A DNA stretch of 64,000 nucleotides from Liolophura sinensis (GCF_032854445.1 NC_088295.1:29067385-29131384); one strand, 5' to 3'. Numbered from the stretch's first letter, positions 11,401-26,500 are shown. The notes: generated from the sequence alone by a model not told the origin. Made by a program: numbers and translations.

Positions 11401-14400
11401 TTTCTGGGTCTATTAAATGACCGAAAAGAGGGCTATTTATTGGCAGTAGTAATGTATCTAGTTTTTATTTATTATTTTATTAGTGCAAATTAAACCGAGG
11501 GATATCCACATTTATTGATGGCTTTTCAAGAGTCCATAGAGTCTGCATATGTACATCCGATGCCCATGTATCTAATATTTCAGGAATCAATTCATTATTT
11601 ATGAGGGATGATAGTTAGACATGCGCAGACTGCAAGATTCCTTGATCCATAAGATCAACCTGCATGCGAATGAGATCAACCTGCATGCGGTCCTGAGTGA
11701 CTGAAATTCGAAGTATTCCAGAATGGCTTTTTGTATAACTAATTCTAATATTTCATCAACGTATGTAAATTTTCTGCCTAAATAAGGCCTTAAGATAATG
11801 TAGTTGGTGTGAGGAAATGTAACATAATATAGTGATTTAACGTTTAATGACCAAAACCACACACCTCTTTTCAGCTTGTTGAGTAAATTCAAGAAGCCCT
11901 ATATAACTTAGTGGGAATTGGCGTCGTGTAAACCCATTTCTAATCGTGGTTACACACTGTCACATCAGGAGGGCTTTTTGAGGTTGTCAGAGATTACTGG
12001 ATGTTTCCCCTGTATAAGGACCAGGGTCGGTCCGCAATAGAAAGATATTAGTTTATAACACGGCAATGGCTTAAGAAAATAAACCCTAAAGAACGCGTGA
12101 AAGGGAAAAGAAAAAAGGCAGGCTAAACAATACAGGCAGAAAATTGCGTCCTTCCCAGCCCGGGTCTGACGTGTCTCTTTACAGGCTGATCGGGTTTCAC
12201 CCCTTTTCCTTTATGGCCCATTCATGGCCGAACAAACACAAAAAAGCTTCATATTATCACATTGTTTGAGGTCCGTCGAAATCCGTCCCGTCGAGTCCGA
12301 ACTGAACACGTGATTTCAATATGTAAAATGAGGTCACATGAGGTCATCTACTTTAAGCGGCTTGAAAATAGACTGGGACTTGAAAATAAATATCTCAAAA
12401 GCACGTCATGCTTGCGCCATGAATACATCACCCTTCTCCGTTTCTATCATTATTCTCCTTTCCTACCTCCCGACGCGTAAGAGTGATTATGTGTAGTAAC
12501 ATGGTTTGAATGGATCTCGGACTTTGTTTGCCCTGCGTGCTGGCGCCAAAAGACATCAGACGCCAAAAAGCCGTCTATTTTAACAGTCTAGATTTATATT
12601 CTCTGTGTGCAAATATTACGCCAAAGCTTTACAAATATCAAATTCCATGCTTTAAAGTTACAAACAAAACATTCAGACAGGATTGAGACTGGTGAAATTA
12701 CAAGGTAAGCGCATGGTCGTGAAAGAGATGTAGTCTTTTGGTGTATACAGTTCAACTGTAGTTCATACCCCATACCAGCCACGCGCCATTTTGTGATATA
12801 CCAAAACTCTGCATTTATTACACATTTACAGATTCCAGAATTCATCTATTTTTTGGCATGGAATTTGTGGATTGTGAATGTGGATTGCAGGGGATGCTCA
12901 AGCACCATGAAACCCAAGGGCAAGATAAAATTTTACAACTTTGTCGGTGTAAATTATTATTTGTTTCTATAACCCACGCATGACCCTTACATATCAGGTG
13001 AAGTTTTCCAACTACCTTTCAAATCGTGTAACAGAACAAGGCCATTTTAAGAATTAGCATCACAAACTTCCTTAACATATATAATTAAAAATTTTAAACA
13101 TTTTACTTTTGTATAACAGGATGTGTAAGGGAACGATCTCTTCGATCTAATAATACCGAGTTATGGCTTCCAGTAGTGACACTTGTGTGCTCTTTCAGAA
13201 TTTGACCGTAAGCACACGTACATATACAGAATTTGAACGTATAAGCTCAATGATAACAGACATTAATTCACAGTTTTCCGGAAAGTGCAGGGACAGTTAC
13301 AATGAAGTGTGTTTTTAGCTTATGAAAATGAAATTTCATTTTTGGGGCAAAACGGGTCATTTTCCGCACACGGGACAATGTGGACTGAGACACGTGTGAA
13401 AATCACACGCGGAACATCAAGTGTAGGCCCTGTCTATATCCGCAGATCTGAAAGCAGGTAGCGGATTTTCTCTTACACGTGACCAGGTTTAGTAGATACG
13501 TAAGAATTGATGTTATAGCGTTGTTTGGGAAAGTGTCGTCCTGTGTACACCGCTTAGTAAGATAAGCCTGTGTGTGCATGATCATAACGTAGGAGTAATC
13601 AACATTTCATTCCCATCAGGAAACCGATAATGATTTATCCGAGAGAAGTGGAACGAATGTCATAAATATCACCACCAAAAATAAAAGCGATCACTTATTC
13701 CATGCTTTTGTGAAATGGTGTAAATATGCATACTTGTGTCACAAATTAGCATAGCTGCGACGTCCCGCAAAAAGTTGATGTCGTATTACACCAAGTCCCC
13801 ACGTCAAGTGAACGGTCCATGTTAAGATAATATGTCAGAAGTTTGACCGACCGAACGATCAACCGAGTGGTTCTTGTGATTATCAAACTGGCACGCTTTT
13901 TATGGCTGAATAAAATTGTGGAAAATGCCGCTTAAATTTGAAGTTTAGATTTTTTGTGCGAGTCGACCGTGATATATTACCTGCAATATAGTGTATATAA
14001 GATTCACAAGTTTTTAGTGCTGGTTATGTATTCTGCCTGTTCCATATATGAGCCTCGTCTTCATGGCTTAATTGCCTCAGGGCAATGAATAAAATTCCTT
14101 TCACAGTTAAAAAGATAGCATATAATTGATCTGATGCCATGCATCTAAATGCATTAAACTTCATAGGATCTATGTAACAATTCGTGGAGGAAATTGCAGT
14201 GTGAAAGTTAAAATACACCGTCCTTGTTTTTTAAAAACATGTCGTGCGATTGTATTTGACAATGTAACGCATGCAACGTTGGATAGATTTTAACATTGCC
14301 TGACATGTAAACCATATGGACGAACTTTGTTTCGAATATATCGTGTATTTATTTGTTAATTTGTACAAAGAGTCAAATTGTGTGTTTGCCGCATGGACCA

Positions 14401-14524
14401 CACATCTTCGGTCCATAACTTAGTCGCCAAGCACTATTGGTTAATCAAAGTTAGGTAAGAACAAATGCAGTGATGTGAACTGCAATTTATTAGACTGGTC
14501 TACTGTCACTGGTCTTGAATTCCT
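8411..14524. other. Intergenic, no gene seen
   Basis: Contains only SINE tail fragments (about 8793-8830 and 10958-10985), a tRNA-like GTGGGTTCAAAACC near 8640, a 20-bp direct duplication GATCAACCTGCATGCG (11653 and 11673) and a GC-richer patch at 9030-9520 without a recognised product. Confidence 0.55.
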
Positions 14525-14690
14525 CAGTTTACAAGATTTATTGATTTTATTGTGTTTTTTTTTAACGCCATACTAAAGTTTCTTTCACTTATACGATCAC
14601 GATCAGTTTTATGCATCGGTGGAGGAAACTGGAATGCCAGGGATAAACCATGTGCTTGCCTTTAGCAGGTTACTAATGAACTTCCCCATG
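14525..14690 (-). mobile_element. Degenerate SINE copy
   Basis: Diverged reverse body: AACGCCATACTAAAGTTTC, TTCACTTATACGATCACGATC and GGTGGAGGAAACTGG. The adjacent 14790-14960 holds a diverged tRNA-like stretch. Confidence 0.5.
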
Positions 14691-16734
14691 CACATGTTAC
14701 GTACAGATATATATGCACATCATATAATGATGGGAGATAATTGGTCTTAAAGAACGTTGATTGCGCTTATCTGCGTCATTGATAGCTTGCTGTCACCAAG
14801 GCCCAAGGGATAGTGAAAGTGGGGAATCTAGAAATTCCGTGCCCGTGACCGAGATTGAAATCGTTCCCTCATGGCCTAGTGATTGGAAGCAACGCCTTAA
14901 CAACCCGGCCAGAGGACACTCCCCATTACAAGGAGCAACTAACAACACCTCTCCAGACTGATACCCAGTACATTTCACATTTAATTTTTATCACATTTTC
15001 CTACTTTTTAACCGTCGTGAATTTGTGTTTATAAAGAGTATTTTGGAAACTAAGCTTGGGGTGTATCCATTTATCGAATGATAATTAGCAAACTAATACC
15101 CGTATCATGATCTAACATCAAACCACTTTATAAACAAATAAAATACGAACTGCAAAATGGTCTTCTCTCATGAAGAGAGAGGTGACTTTGGAGAGATAAG
15201 ATTAATTTGAACAGATAAACGTATAACAATACAGATTTTCTCACAAGTGGTCATTTTTATTTTTGTAATGCATTTCTTTTAACACTTAAAGAGTACAATA
15301 CTTTGGACAGACTAAGGCCAATGAGCAAAGGTTTTGCTCCTCACGATAAGCTATGGTGAGGCGACGATGTTTTCGAAGTGGTCGATTCAGGCTAGTAGCG
15401 AACTATTCGCCCATGTGCAATCGTGAATCCTGTTCTGTTTTCATTTAAAAGTACTCTCTTTTTTGTCCAAAATATATCCTCATGTGACCCGATAAAATGA
15501 GACAATAAAATCAACAAAATCAATACACTAATTCTAATATGAATTGTTCAGATCTCGTCTGCAACTTCCACTACTCTACCTACACTGCTTTCTGAGACGC
15601 CATTTCATAACTAAGGCAAGCACCTGTCAAGACAAAGGTGTTTGAACTACAAAGAGGCTAAATTATACAGGAGTGTAGTTAATTCAGCCGTTGACTCTTG
15701 GACCAGGTTTCGCTTTAATGTATTTATGATCCTTAAATGAGACGTAAGTTCAAACGAATACTGTTTAATACTATTGTCACGACATGCCAAATTATCTCTG
15801 ATGAATAAATTCATATTTAATGAATATACGACTAGGCTGGGTTCAGTATACACGTCTCTAGTCTTGCGTCAAAAACACAAACATATAATTCCCTTTGTAG
15901 AGTCGGGCAGGAAGCCCGTGGGGCGTCACAAGTCACCTGTTAATTGTTAAGAAATCATTATGGGGGCTTTTAAAAATAAAAAAAAATGCAATCGCTTTTC
16001 TCTTAACACATTATGACATAGTCGGTGGAAACCTTGGTTGCAGGCATGGTTGAATCTGTTTTGTTTCACGGTCTACTTCCGAATCACTGATATTGTTTGT
16101 ACCATCCCGCTGTTCAAACGATGAGGTCTATCTCGTTTTATTGCACCGCTGCAAACAAACAAATCCAAAGGAAATTTGAATAATACGCCTGCAATAAATA
16201 ACGTATCAGGTCATTTACACAGCCAACTCCCCGCCCCGCTCCCACCCCCTCGTATATAGACTGCTTTACCAGGCCTATAAGATTCCATGTTAAAACGTTG
16301 AATACATCAAATCAATATTAGTTTTAATATAGACATATATATTACACATTATGTAAATTTTAAGGCACACCACAAAAGTCCATTAAAATAAAATGAGCAC
16401 AACATGGTGATAATCACCGTGCAATGTTGTATGCTCTGAAAAACATGCACTGCCAATGACATCTCTTCAAATCATTTATTGCAAATATAAAACAATTATT
16501 ACTCCATGGAATTAAAATTCTTTGGATTTTCTTTGGAAACAAATCAACCAATAATTATAATATTGAAAATTATACACGAGCATGTAAATAACCACTCTCT
16601 TAACTGCTGAAACTTATTGTATAATCTTTCATGAAGTGAAAATATCAGCCAACATGCACAATGTTCGCCAGATGTGGAGATTATGAGGAAAGAACGTAAA
16701 TCGACAGTAGATTAACTATAGGTCATCTTATATA

Positions 16735-16935
16735 TTTAATCATTTATTCATGCACTATCTATTTACTCAAGAATTTTTCACTTATACGACTACCACCTTT
16801 TCCCAGTAAAAATCTCTACAACGTAAAACAGACTGTGTGCATGGATTCGAACGCGTTACCTCATTGGTCGAGAGCTATAGGAAACATCTGACAGAAGCCA
16901 TTAGCCCTTGAGCCAATTCGTACGGCTTATCCCCT
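16735..16935 (-). mobile_element. Degenerate SINE copy with tRNA-like head
   Basis: ACTCAAGAATTTTTCACTTATACG is followed by a region with GATTCGAACGCG (a B-box-like match in reverse) and CTCATTGGTCGAGAGCTATAGG (A-box side). The middle of the body is deleted. Confidence 0.5.
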
Positions 16936-17254
16936 TGTAACCAGGGATTAGAAGATGTATAGGAATCGTGATAAATAAAATCACCATGTTAGATCTAGGA
17001 ATAGTTGAAATTAAGCCACAGCTGATACTGACATAACAAAACTTCTGACAAAATTGTCATAAACGATCACTTATTAACTACAGCTTGCTAGACAGTTTGG
17101 ATATTGATTTCGGTATCATTTAAAACAGTTTACTGCTTCTCTTCACATGACTCCGTCCTAATTTCTTTATATATGTACTTTTTTAGTTCTTTAGCCGCTT
17201 GTGCTTCGCGTGTCTTTGGAAACTGCTATATTTCTATTATTGACTTGATCTTCA

Positions 17255-17315
17255 TTTATTTTTTTTTTATTTATTTATTTTGATTGGCCTTGTACGCTGT
17301 ACTGAAGAATATTAT
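17255..17315 (-). mobile_element. SINE tail fragment
   Basis: TTTATTTATTTTGATTGGCC then GTACTGAAGAATATT, the reverse 3' end only. Confidence 0.45.
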
Positions 17316-18361
17316 GAACCTTTGAGCATGTGGATATGGTTGACGATTTGTGTATACGAATGTGTGTTCTGACGCCTGTAGATCTCACTAGATGCTTGTC
17401 CAATGGTTAAAGGCAAAGACCACACCAGCATGAAATACATCTCAGAGAAAAGACCAATTCATATTGTCCGGGAAAATAGTCTGATTTATTTTTTAAGAAT
17501 ATTTTTTAAAATGCATTTAAAACTTTGGCCTTTTCTAGCCATAACCGGTGATATATGCTGACCTCACGGCTTATTGCTGTCAATAATGCCATGCTGTCAA
17601 TGGAGTTGTCATGCAGCTGTATCTGCATGGCGATGGACTGTGGTTCACCCGTGAGGTCTATCAATATTCGACCGCCCATAAACCTGACTCCCATTATAAC
17701 CGATAAAATCCAGTGCCGTGTTAACAACCAATGAAACAAACAACTAATTAGCATATATGCTAATACACACACATAATGTTTTAAGAAACAGCCGGAAGCA
17801 TATTGTGTATATACCTAAAGACATTTGTCATTAAAATCATATGCACAAAACTTGAAGTCGAAAGCCGAACAGATTATGACCAGTTTGGACGATGACAGTA
17901 TATTGTACAGTTAGTTACAAGATAACTTTTAAAACTGATCCTGTTGTAATCTGCCTTTCTGAATGGTAGCACATGGTAAATTGATTAATGTTTGTATAAT
18001 ATAAGTGCAACAATCTTCCATCTACCGTGGGCAAGTCAAATCGAGTTAATTCATGTATCAGTAGGGTTTTTTTTTTTGTTTCACTTGGAAAATTTTGACT
18101 GGAACATCATGCATAGAATATGACTGCCTCCCCGGCATCATTGAAAACGTTTGACGGCTTCTCTTATATACTAGTTACCAGGGATATTTTATAAAAGTAT
18201 TTATTAGGTAATACACTGGGATATGGTATTTGGGTTGTTTCGGAAATGGGTCTTGCGATTATCGACTTCAGCACTCCTTGAGATAGACTGATATGCGAAT
18301 GTTGAACTTAATTGACGCTTGTATGTAAGGCTGTGTAAATATCACGGAGAACTGTTATTGA

Positions 18362-18545
18362 CGTTATTTATTCATTTATTCATGTACGGACTTGGTTGTT
18401 GCTTCACACCATACTCAAAATATTTCAATAAATTATAAAGCGGTGTTCATTTTAATGAGTCAAGGAAACCAGGACGAGCTTAAGAGAAAACTGCAACAGC
18501 TGGATTCGAATCTGCGATAGACTTCATTTGTCAAGGGATAGCGAA
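18362..18545 (-). mobile_element. Degenerate SINE copy with tRNA-like head
   Basis: CACACCATACTCAAAATATTTC, AAGCGGTGTTCATTTTAATG and GTCAAGGAAACCAGG match the body. GGATTCGAATCTGCG is a reverse B-box-like motif, followed by an A-box-side remnant. Confidence 0.5.
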
Positions 18546-21500
18546 CCTCTTACAAAAATTATTAAATGTCTCGACCACGGCGGTGGTGTATACTTAATGT
18601 ACAAGTGAGAGTGACAAACTGGAACATCATGCTCATAATCAACGACTGAACTCTAGTTGTCTGTATAAACATATAAGTTTAAACTTGAACAGGAAGAGTG
18701 TGCTATATAAAGGAGCTGGCTGAGGGGACAGATGATAGCGACACGTGGGAATTGGATACAAACACTGCCGAATTATATACCTTCGCATAATACAAGACAA
18801 ACGATGTCTACCTGGATATGACGATTTATGGTATTGAAAAGTGATAAATTTGAAACGGTACATTGACATTGACAAAGTGAGGGTTGTCCTGTGGACAAAT
18901 TTTGATCCTGTCTGAGTTTGCTGTCTAAATGCGTATCCGGAATACATATAGAGTTAGCGGAGCAGTGATAAATACTAACTGGTGGGGTGTTTGATTTACT
19001 TCTATATTAAGACCCCCTTGAGGTGCACTGACAACCAGGTGAAGGCTTCCTGAAGTGGCTGGATCCATTTGTACATGGCGCTAAACCGTTACAAGCGCCT
19101 TAGGTCTCGCTAAGAATAATTCCTAAATAGTTGTGTACTTTAGATCCCCAAACACGTCGCTGGGTAGGGATGGGGGGAGGAGAGGATTGTGGTCAGACAG
19201 AAGTGTGTCAGGTGTGCAGAGCTGTCCCCAGGGAAACTAGCAGTGAGGGGGTAACACTTGACAAACTATTACCCCCACTATCTCTGTACCACAGCCACTT
19301 TGGCACGCGACCCTAAGATATATCCGGATGTCAGAGGTCCAGCTAGATTGTGTATCGACCGAGCTAGCTGTCCGTAATCATTATATGCAGTTTTAATCTT
19401 TTATCTTTTTATTTAAACCTCAAAATGCAAACATGAAATTCTAGTTTTGGTGACAACGGCCTCCCCGCACCGGTCGCTTTTCTTATCGGATCACGTGACT
19501 CTCATCCCTGTTAGACGCAGCTGTATGGTAATTTTCACCTCCAGTAATAGTTGTTGGGTCACATCTACCGTCACCCGACGTGCGTCTCGCTCTTTTAAAA
19601 ATCCCCTGGGCCCTCAAACCATTCTCTACCCTTAAGAGTCCTTCTTAAAGAGGCGTGCCCATTTTTGAATCTAGACCACGTCAAACCTCTGTCCCGTCAC
19701 TTGGGGTTCAGTCACAAGATTTGGCAAACCCTCCAAATCCCCTACCACGTTTTATGTATGCGGACAGTTAAGAGTTCCTTCAAATTTTGTCTGTATAACT
19801 ATTTTGTCTGTATTTACTATTGCAAATTTTGAAAAGGAAGATTTATTCTATTATTTGCAGTTTTCAAAAAGGATCTCAATTTTAGTAAATATATAAACAC
19901 ACACATAAATATATTTCTAAAATTACAACTATATTGCAGGCTTTATATCATAAATGGTATCTACATAAACGTGTACTAAAAGTGGTTTAAAAGAATATCT
20001 TCTCTGAACTGTACGAGGATGCATGATTTTCTTCACTACTGAACACATATATTCATGTTTTTTTATCAATCAGCCGTTTCATATTTCTAAAAATTTCAAA
20101 TTACGATTTCACTTGATGTAAAAGATTTCCTTTTTAATGTATTGTTACGTTTTGAAACAAACACTCACTTGCGCTTAAGTCCTGTAAATAGTATAGAATG
20201 TGTATCAGTTTCTTTCCGTATACTACTTGCTATAAATAAATACAACGCCTCATCTCAGTTCAGCCAGAGTAAGAACATACACAAACATGCATTATACTCC
20301 ATGCATTAGCTTTCAATACATGAGCACAGTGTTGGCAATGGTTCAGTCGTTACGTTTGCAAATGTACGTGGACTCTTGCTAGCAGAGCATCTTCGTGTAA
20401 AAACTGTGTAAATATCATGTCAACAAATGTCAGCGAGTTCAGCACATTTAAAATTTGCAGAAGAAACTGTTAAAATTAAGCAGAGATGACCGTTTCATAA
20501 ATGTGCTAGAGAAGAATATTTCACACGAGTTTCTACACATCACTTACTGACACAAAGTACTTCTGTACTGATGTGTCTTACAAAGCTATTCTTCAGTATA
20601 TTCATCGCCATTATCGCACGTCTTTATTCGGCTTGTGATCACTGCTTTGATGAGAAGATGCGTAGGTTGTCCAAATCGCACGGTGGTGTTTTATCAATGT
20701 GCTGAATCAATGCAATTCATTGGCTGGTTTTCAATGGACAATAAATCTGGACCAATTGTAGGATGTGTTTGTGGCTGGGCCCTCGCGCGTCCTTAGCGCC
20801 TGACTGCGGATGGATGAAGTATGAGTTCTGTCATGATTCGAAAACCACGTGCTGGCTATCAAAGGATCGAAATATAATACTTCACGCTTGCTGAACAAAC
20901 TGATTTGCGGTTGTGTTGAGAAATTATGGCTTCAAATGAATAAATTGAAGCGTATCGCTGGCAGACGTATGTAGAAAAACGCATTCGCTCCATGCATGCT
21001 TCACAGTTTACGGGGTCCTTTTGCGGTTTTTTCTTGCAGGTTATATGATGCTGCTATGTCACCTCTACCTCCTATTTTCAGATTTTTGGAAGAGTTAAGG
21101 ACTAACTTTCTCACAAAACAGCAATGCACAAACACCGCAAATAAAGCATAGATCTAGTGACAGAAATGCGATATGTAGTGCAATCACGATGAATCCGTGA
21201 CTGCTGATTGAATTTATTATTTACTCATCGGAGCTACATCAAGAAAGAATCATCATAGAATGTGCGGATAGGCTACAGCGAAAGATATATTTTTCCAAGA
21301 TGAATCGCGAAAAGTAATTTAAAGCCTGCATCATTACTAGTTGAATTTATCATGATTTCTTCCATATATTTTCATATAAACCTTAAATGACGTTGTTATC
21401 AGGTCGTTTAGAAAGTGCTTTTGATAACAATACACACTTCATTTTCATTGGTAGCGTTCATTCAACATTCCAAACATATTAACTGGTTAATTAATTGATT

Positions 21501-22966
21501 GTTGAGACCATAACAGCAATAAGGTTTGCCCATTTAATTCTCCTTTTAGAGCGGGGGGGGGGCTTAGATCTGTACGTATATTATTTTTTTAATATATAGA
21601 TTACTTTTGTGATTTGTGTTTATGGGCTTACTCAAAAAGTTTTGACTTTGTCACGTTTATGAGTGAAGCCTCTGGAGTAAACAACTGCTTTTTTCACAAA
21701 GTTGTTGACGTAATCTAGCAGCTGAATTATCTAGATTGGAGCTTGCGTCATTATTGGTACAGCTTGGGAAAATGGGTCAAGAGAAGAACCTCATGTATAT
21801 GCTGGTGCAGGTGAGATAGACTTAACCAAAACAGATGCAACTGTGATTATGTTGACACAGACGATCCTGATCCCAAAATTTAAAAATTTTCAGTAAATGT
21901 TACGAACCTCTTCAAATATATGACAATCCCAAATATAAGTTTCGTTTTACACCATTACGGTAAATCTTCAACCTTTTCAACCACGAAACGCTTTTTTCCA
22001 GTGGAATTTATGCACATAAAATTATCACGAAAATAACGTCAATGCGTATGTATGTGTCGTTAAAGTGCAAATTATTTCTCTACACCCCATATTTCTCTCG
22101 GAATGTTTCAAAGTGTTGGTTGCAGAGCCGGTTGAAAAGGTTAAAAAATTATAGGAAATACATAATGCCCAGGGAACTCCTATATACGATTGCTGCTCTT
22201 CTTTAGATCCTTCTTGAATCCCCATTGCACGTACAAGACAAAATTGATTTTTCATTTCTTACTCAGCGAATAAAAAATATCTCCTTACAGAATATACATG
22301 GAGATGGTTAATATGTTGCACTAAAGTGGTCAAGTCAGAATAAAAGAACGTGTTAGGTGATTCCAATTGAAAAAGAAAACAGACTAAACTAGACAAAATC
22401 TTAGGCACCAAATCGCTGATGTGATTTCTGGCATGGTCATACTTTTCAGATGTCTTCAGTTTTAGATATCTCATGTAGGGGTTGCTCAGAGATATATACA
22501 TATACCATACAGATAGATAATCAAACTAAATCATGCTAGCGTGTTTGAATACCTGTTATGGGAAAGTTTTGCAGCTGATGGTCAAACTTTGCGTATATAG
22601 CCAATACTCATATTCCAGTTTTGTTGCAAAAATCGATTGAAAACACTGTTCAAATCAACACCATAAGGGGTGTTAAGTGATGTATATACAGTAACTCACT
22701 GTGAACCTGTCGGAGATGAAAAGAAATGACAAATAAATTAGCGAATCTTAAACAGATAACAAACTGAGCCAGACTGCACCATTAACAGGTTTTTCGAACT
22801 GACTCCTAGCAATTAAGCGCAACCTTTTCGTGGAGCTTTCTAGTATTTAAAGGCAGCAAACAAGAAAATACAGGAGAAATCGTATATTTGATTCTTGTAA
22901 TTAGTTTGGGTAAATCCTGTGGTATATAGTGGTATCACCTTTAAACTCAGAATTAAGACTCTACAA
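18546..22966. other. Intergenic, no gene seen
   Basis: A GC-richer patch at 19020-19760 stands out. Its minus strand is open over 19640-19505 in one frame (VTVDVTQQLLLEVKITIQL) but broken by stops on both sides, and no family is recognised. The rest is AT-rich and featureless. Confidence 0.5.
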
Positions 22967-23170
22967 TTTATTTATTTATTTATTTACATGTATATATTTA
23001 TTTGCTTGATCGGTATTTCACGCCGACTGCAGAATATTTCACTTATGCGACGGTGGTAAGTATTATTTTGGGAGGAAAGCGGGACAGATCCCGCGTATAC
23101 AGCCGGAAAGGAAAACCAGCATGAGCTGGACTTGAACCACTATAGGCCAAGGGTGTCCCCGAAGACGCTA
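22967..23170 (-). mobile_element. SINE copy retaining its B box
   Basis: Tail and body in reverse (ATTTGCTTGATCGGTATTTCACGCC, AGAATATTTCACTTATGCGAC, GGGAGGAAAGCGGGACAGA), continuing into the tRNA-like head with GTTCAAGTCC (minus strand, near 23130), a good B box. It explains the 150-codon minus-strand open frame here. Confidence 0.75.
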
Positions 23171-23337
23171 CAAGGGTGTGGATTATTCTCCGTGAAACTG
23201 AACACATTGAAGGAACACGGCCATGTATATTCATGCAGAGCTTCAGGACTTTGTCGTGATTACGCATATTGTTTTGAGAAATGCTTTCTATACAGGTGCA
23301 CTGAACTATATGGGATGTAACCGTTAAGACATTATTA

Positions 23338-23500
23338 ATTATCTGATTGGTGTTAAATGCCGCAACTTTTGGCGAACTTTTCACCAATGCGACGGCGATC
23401 TGTTTTATGAGTGAAGCAAACCGAGTGTCTGTATACATAAACATTAGGCTTTTGGCAACTACCTCCACCAAGAACGTCTCTGGCACGTGTGACATATTGA
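23338..23500 (-). mobile_element. Degenerate SINE copy
   Basis: ATCTGATTGGTGTTAAATGCCG followed by ACCAATGCGACGGCGATCTG is a diverged match to the reverse SINE 3' part. It lies just downstream of a better copy. Confidence 0.5.
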
Positions 23501-26500
23501 TGGAAGCGATCTCTTACGAAGGTCATGTAAGGTTGCTTGTTCATGTATAGAATGGCCTCAGAGGCTTTGTCGACCGCTATAAGTACCACCAATGAAGGTC
23601 CACAATCAGTTTGTTTATTGTTAAAATACAATGTTATAAAGGAGTGAGTCTAGTATAACTACTGTTTTACCAGCATTACCATCTTGCTTGAACTATTGTA
23701 GAGTTTTAGACTCAAACCCTCAGCTTGGCTAAAAGTGAACCGATAATATAAGCAATTCAAGAAAACAAAATGCTGTTTGTAAAACGTCAGCTGAAGGCAA
23801 TGCACATCATTAATAAACGATGGCTTCTCGTCATGTGGCTGAAAAATTGTTAAGTATAACGTAAACCCCAAACCATACATATATACATGCATACATAAGT
23901 ATATTTAAAAACGGAAACTGATTTTGCTTGAGCACAGTGATGATGTCTTATTTCTAGAGAATTAAAAACCCGGAGATTACAAATTATTCTCGGCGTGTCG
24001 TCTTGTGCCTTGGCTTATTTCTGGGCGAATGAGCAAATAAGCCAGCACTTAGAACGTACACTGTTGTCGCCATGTTGAACGTTTAACGGCGCGTCAAGCA
24101 CTTCTGCGATATGGATAAAACGATCGACGGCAAACTAATGGCCCGGCCACAAGTGGAGAAGTTTTAAGTAGGTAATTGGACCATTGTATTAATCGATCAA
24201 TTGCTAGAGGCTTTTAACACCATAAAACACATCACGGAACGTTAAGCTTCAAGAGGCCTGCAATTCACGGCCGCAGTTTCGTAAAGTATAATAACCCATG
24301 CGTCAACGGGCAGCATGATCACACGACATATCGTATTACATCTATTACAACGTCTTTATGTCGTTTTGCTCATGGTTGATAAAGGTGTGAAATCTTTCTT
24401 AGATTCATTAATTTAACTCGAAGTCTTGTAGGCCTATCTTAAACGTAACATAAGGGAAATACAATACTGGTATGGATATTTAGATTCACGAAAAATTAGA
24501 ATTCATTTTTGTGACATGTAGGCTGACAGGTTTGTCACAGCCTGTAAAATTGCGTGAATAGATTAGAATATTCATGCTGAAAAATAAAAACAAAGGAACA
24601 CCGGTCGCTTTTATAGGAAACGTGCAATCATACTTTGCTTTGGAGCAAGATGAAGAACGTGAACGTGGTATGAAAATCTTGGAACACGTTTGGTAATCTA
24701 TGCACCTTTACTGTTCTCTTGGTTTAGTTCCTTCGTTGTGCAAGATTTAATATCCCTATGGCAGTTTGTATGCGTTCCTAAGAACACAGGCGCACATCAT
24801 CTCGTGTAACTCGTGTATTCATAATGGCCATATTAGATACCACGGACGACCTATAAATATCAAAGACTCAATAACCTTGACCACAATAAATACTTGAAAA
24901 TATTAGCAAAACGCAAATGAAGGCGCCTACTGGCTCAGTATGACTGTATATTTAGTTGCCTTTGTTATATAACTTTGCATGACCTTCTGCAAATGTCTTG
25001 TTACGATTATTTAACAAACCTTGTAACAACCTAAGTTATCCGTACCTTGTTTTAAAGGCTGTGGGTAGTATACTGAGACACAATTCGATACCTTTACGTC
25101 GTAAAGTGCAAAGGACAAAGGCAACATTTGGAAACAGGTAAACATTCGCTGAAATGAGGTTAATGTGCTTCAAGTGTCGGGAAATGAACTGCACATCTTG
25201 TAAAACATTATGCAACAAAGGCCAGAAGACACTGACGCAAAGGTGTTCAAAAGGGTGTTTCTTGAAGAACGAAGTAAAGGTGAACCAGAAGAATTAACCC
25301 GCCGGTATACATGGATGTGAGGGCACGGGACATGCTCCAGAGGGACGCTTACTAACGGGCGGGTAGGGTCATGACACGAGCTTAACAGACCCACAGTGGA
25401 TGAGAATGGAGAACTGATTTGAATAGGTACAAAACACGCAACGCCATAGCAGTGTTTCAACCAATGGCCTTGAAAAGACCTATAAGGTAACTAAGTTAAA
25501 GACGTGGAAGAGGAGAGCGTGTGTTGGGAACCAGTGAGCTTGTCAGACGATGGGGTTTCCGCCTGTAAGCCCTGGTCCCAGTATTCTACCCCTGGGGAGA
25601 TAATATCTTCTCCACAAAGACCTATACGCGGTCCATTCTATCAACGCCACTCATAGTGTTGGGCACATTGACAGAAAACTGCTCAAAGATGAAATTTGCC
25701 CTGCCGTCGCAGATTCGTTTGTGTCACTTTACTGCTGAGCAAACAGCGACTTCAGCATTATAGAGGTTCAATTGAATTGTCCTCGATCGACTTAAAATAT
25801 ATCTGAAATAGATTTTAAATGGGCAAGAGGATTCTAACAGCCATATAGAGACCTGTTTTCAATGGACTGGCCCTCGTAAAACTCTCAGGTGAAGATAAAT
25901 AACCAGATGACAGGTATGGAAAAGGTTCGGTCTCGGACCTTTGCAAATCGCTGGTGTTAAGGGCCATAGAGCTGACCATTGATCTGCGTTGTCAGCACAA
26001 TTGAGGGAATCAGTAAATCACATTAATTCAGAACGACAACGATTTTTATGAGTGAGAAAACAGTGGATTGCAGAGATTAAGGTTTGTCCAATCTTTTACC
26101 ATGTGAACACTGGATTTCCGTCGGAGGCAGGCTTTATGCTGGGCATACGCGCTGAAAGCTCCTGACGCGGTGCGTTTCCACAGAGTGATGCAGACGGCAA
26201 CGCGTAACCTTCACCCTCTTCCCACAAAGAAAGCGCCCAGCGGCGTCTTTACAGACAATGTGTTTTGTCCAGTTTCTGATGACGCTAATTAACCAAACGT
26301 TTATGCCCCCTTTTTTCATGAATGTTTATTACGCTCCGCTAAAAGTGTATGAACAATAGTTTTTTTTTATTAATCTATAACGTTTTATCTGTTTTATGTA
26401 GTTCTCTTCGCGGCTTCAACATTGCTTCTTTGTTGTGTATGAAAGTTAAGAGGAAGCTTCGTACAGCTTTGAGCAATATATATGCGCCTGAAGCAGTAAA

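Noticed and set aside
23043-23495. A 150-codon minus-strand open frame
   Set aside because: It covers two SINE copies; the peptide matches no family and follows the SINE sequence.
25500-25660. A stop-free stretch of about 55 codons (plus strand) with a protein-like composition
   Set aside because: No start codon, no splice consensus and no recognised family; runs of this length are expected by chance in 64 kb.
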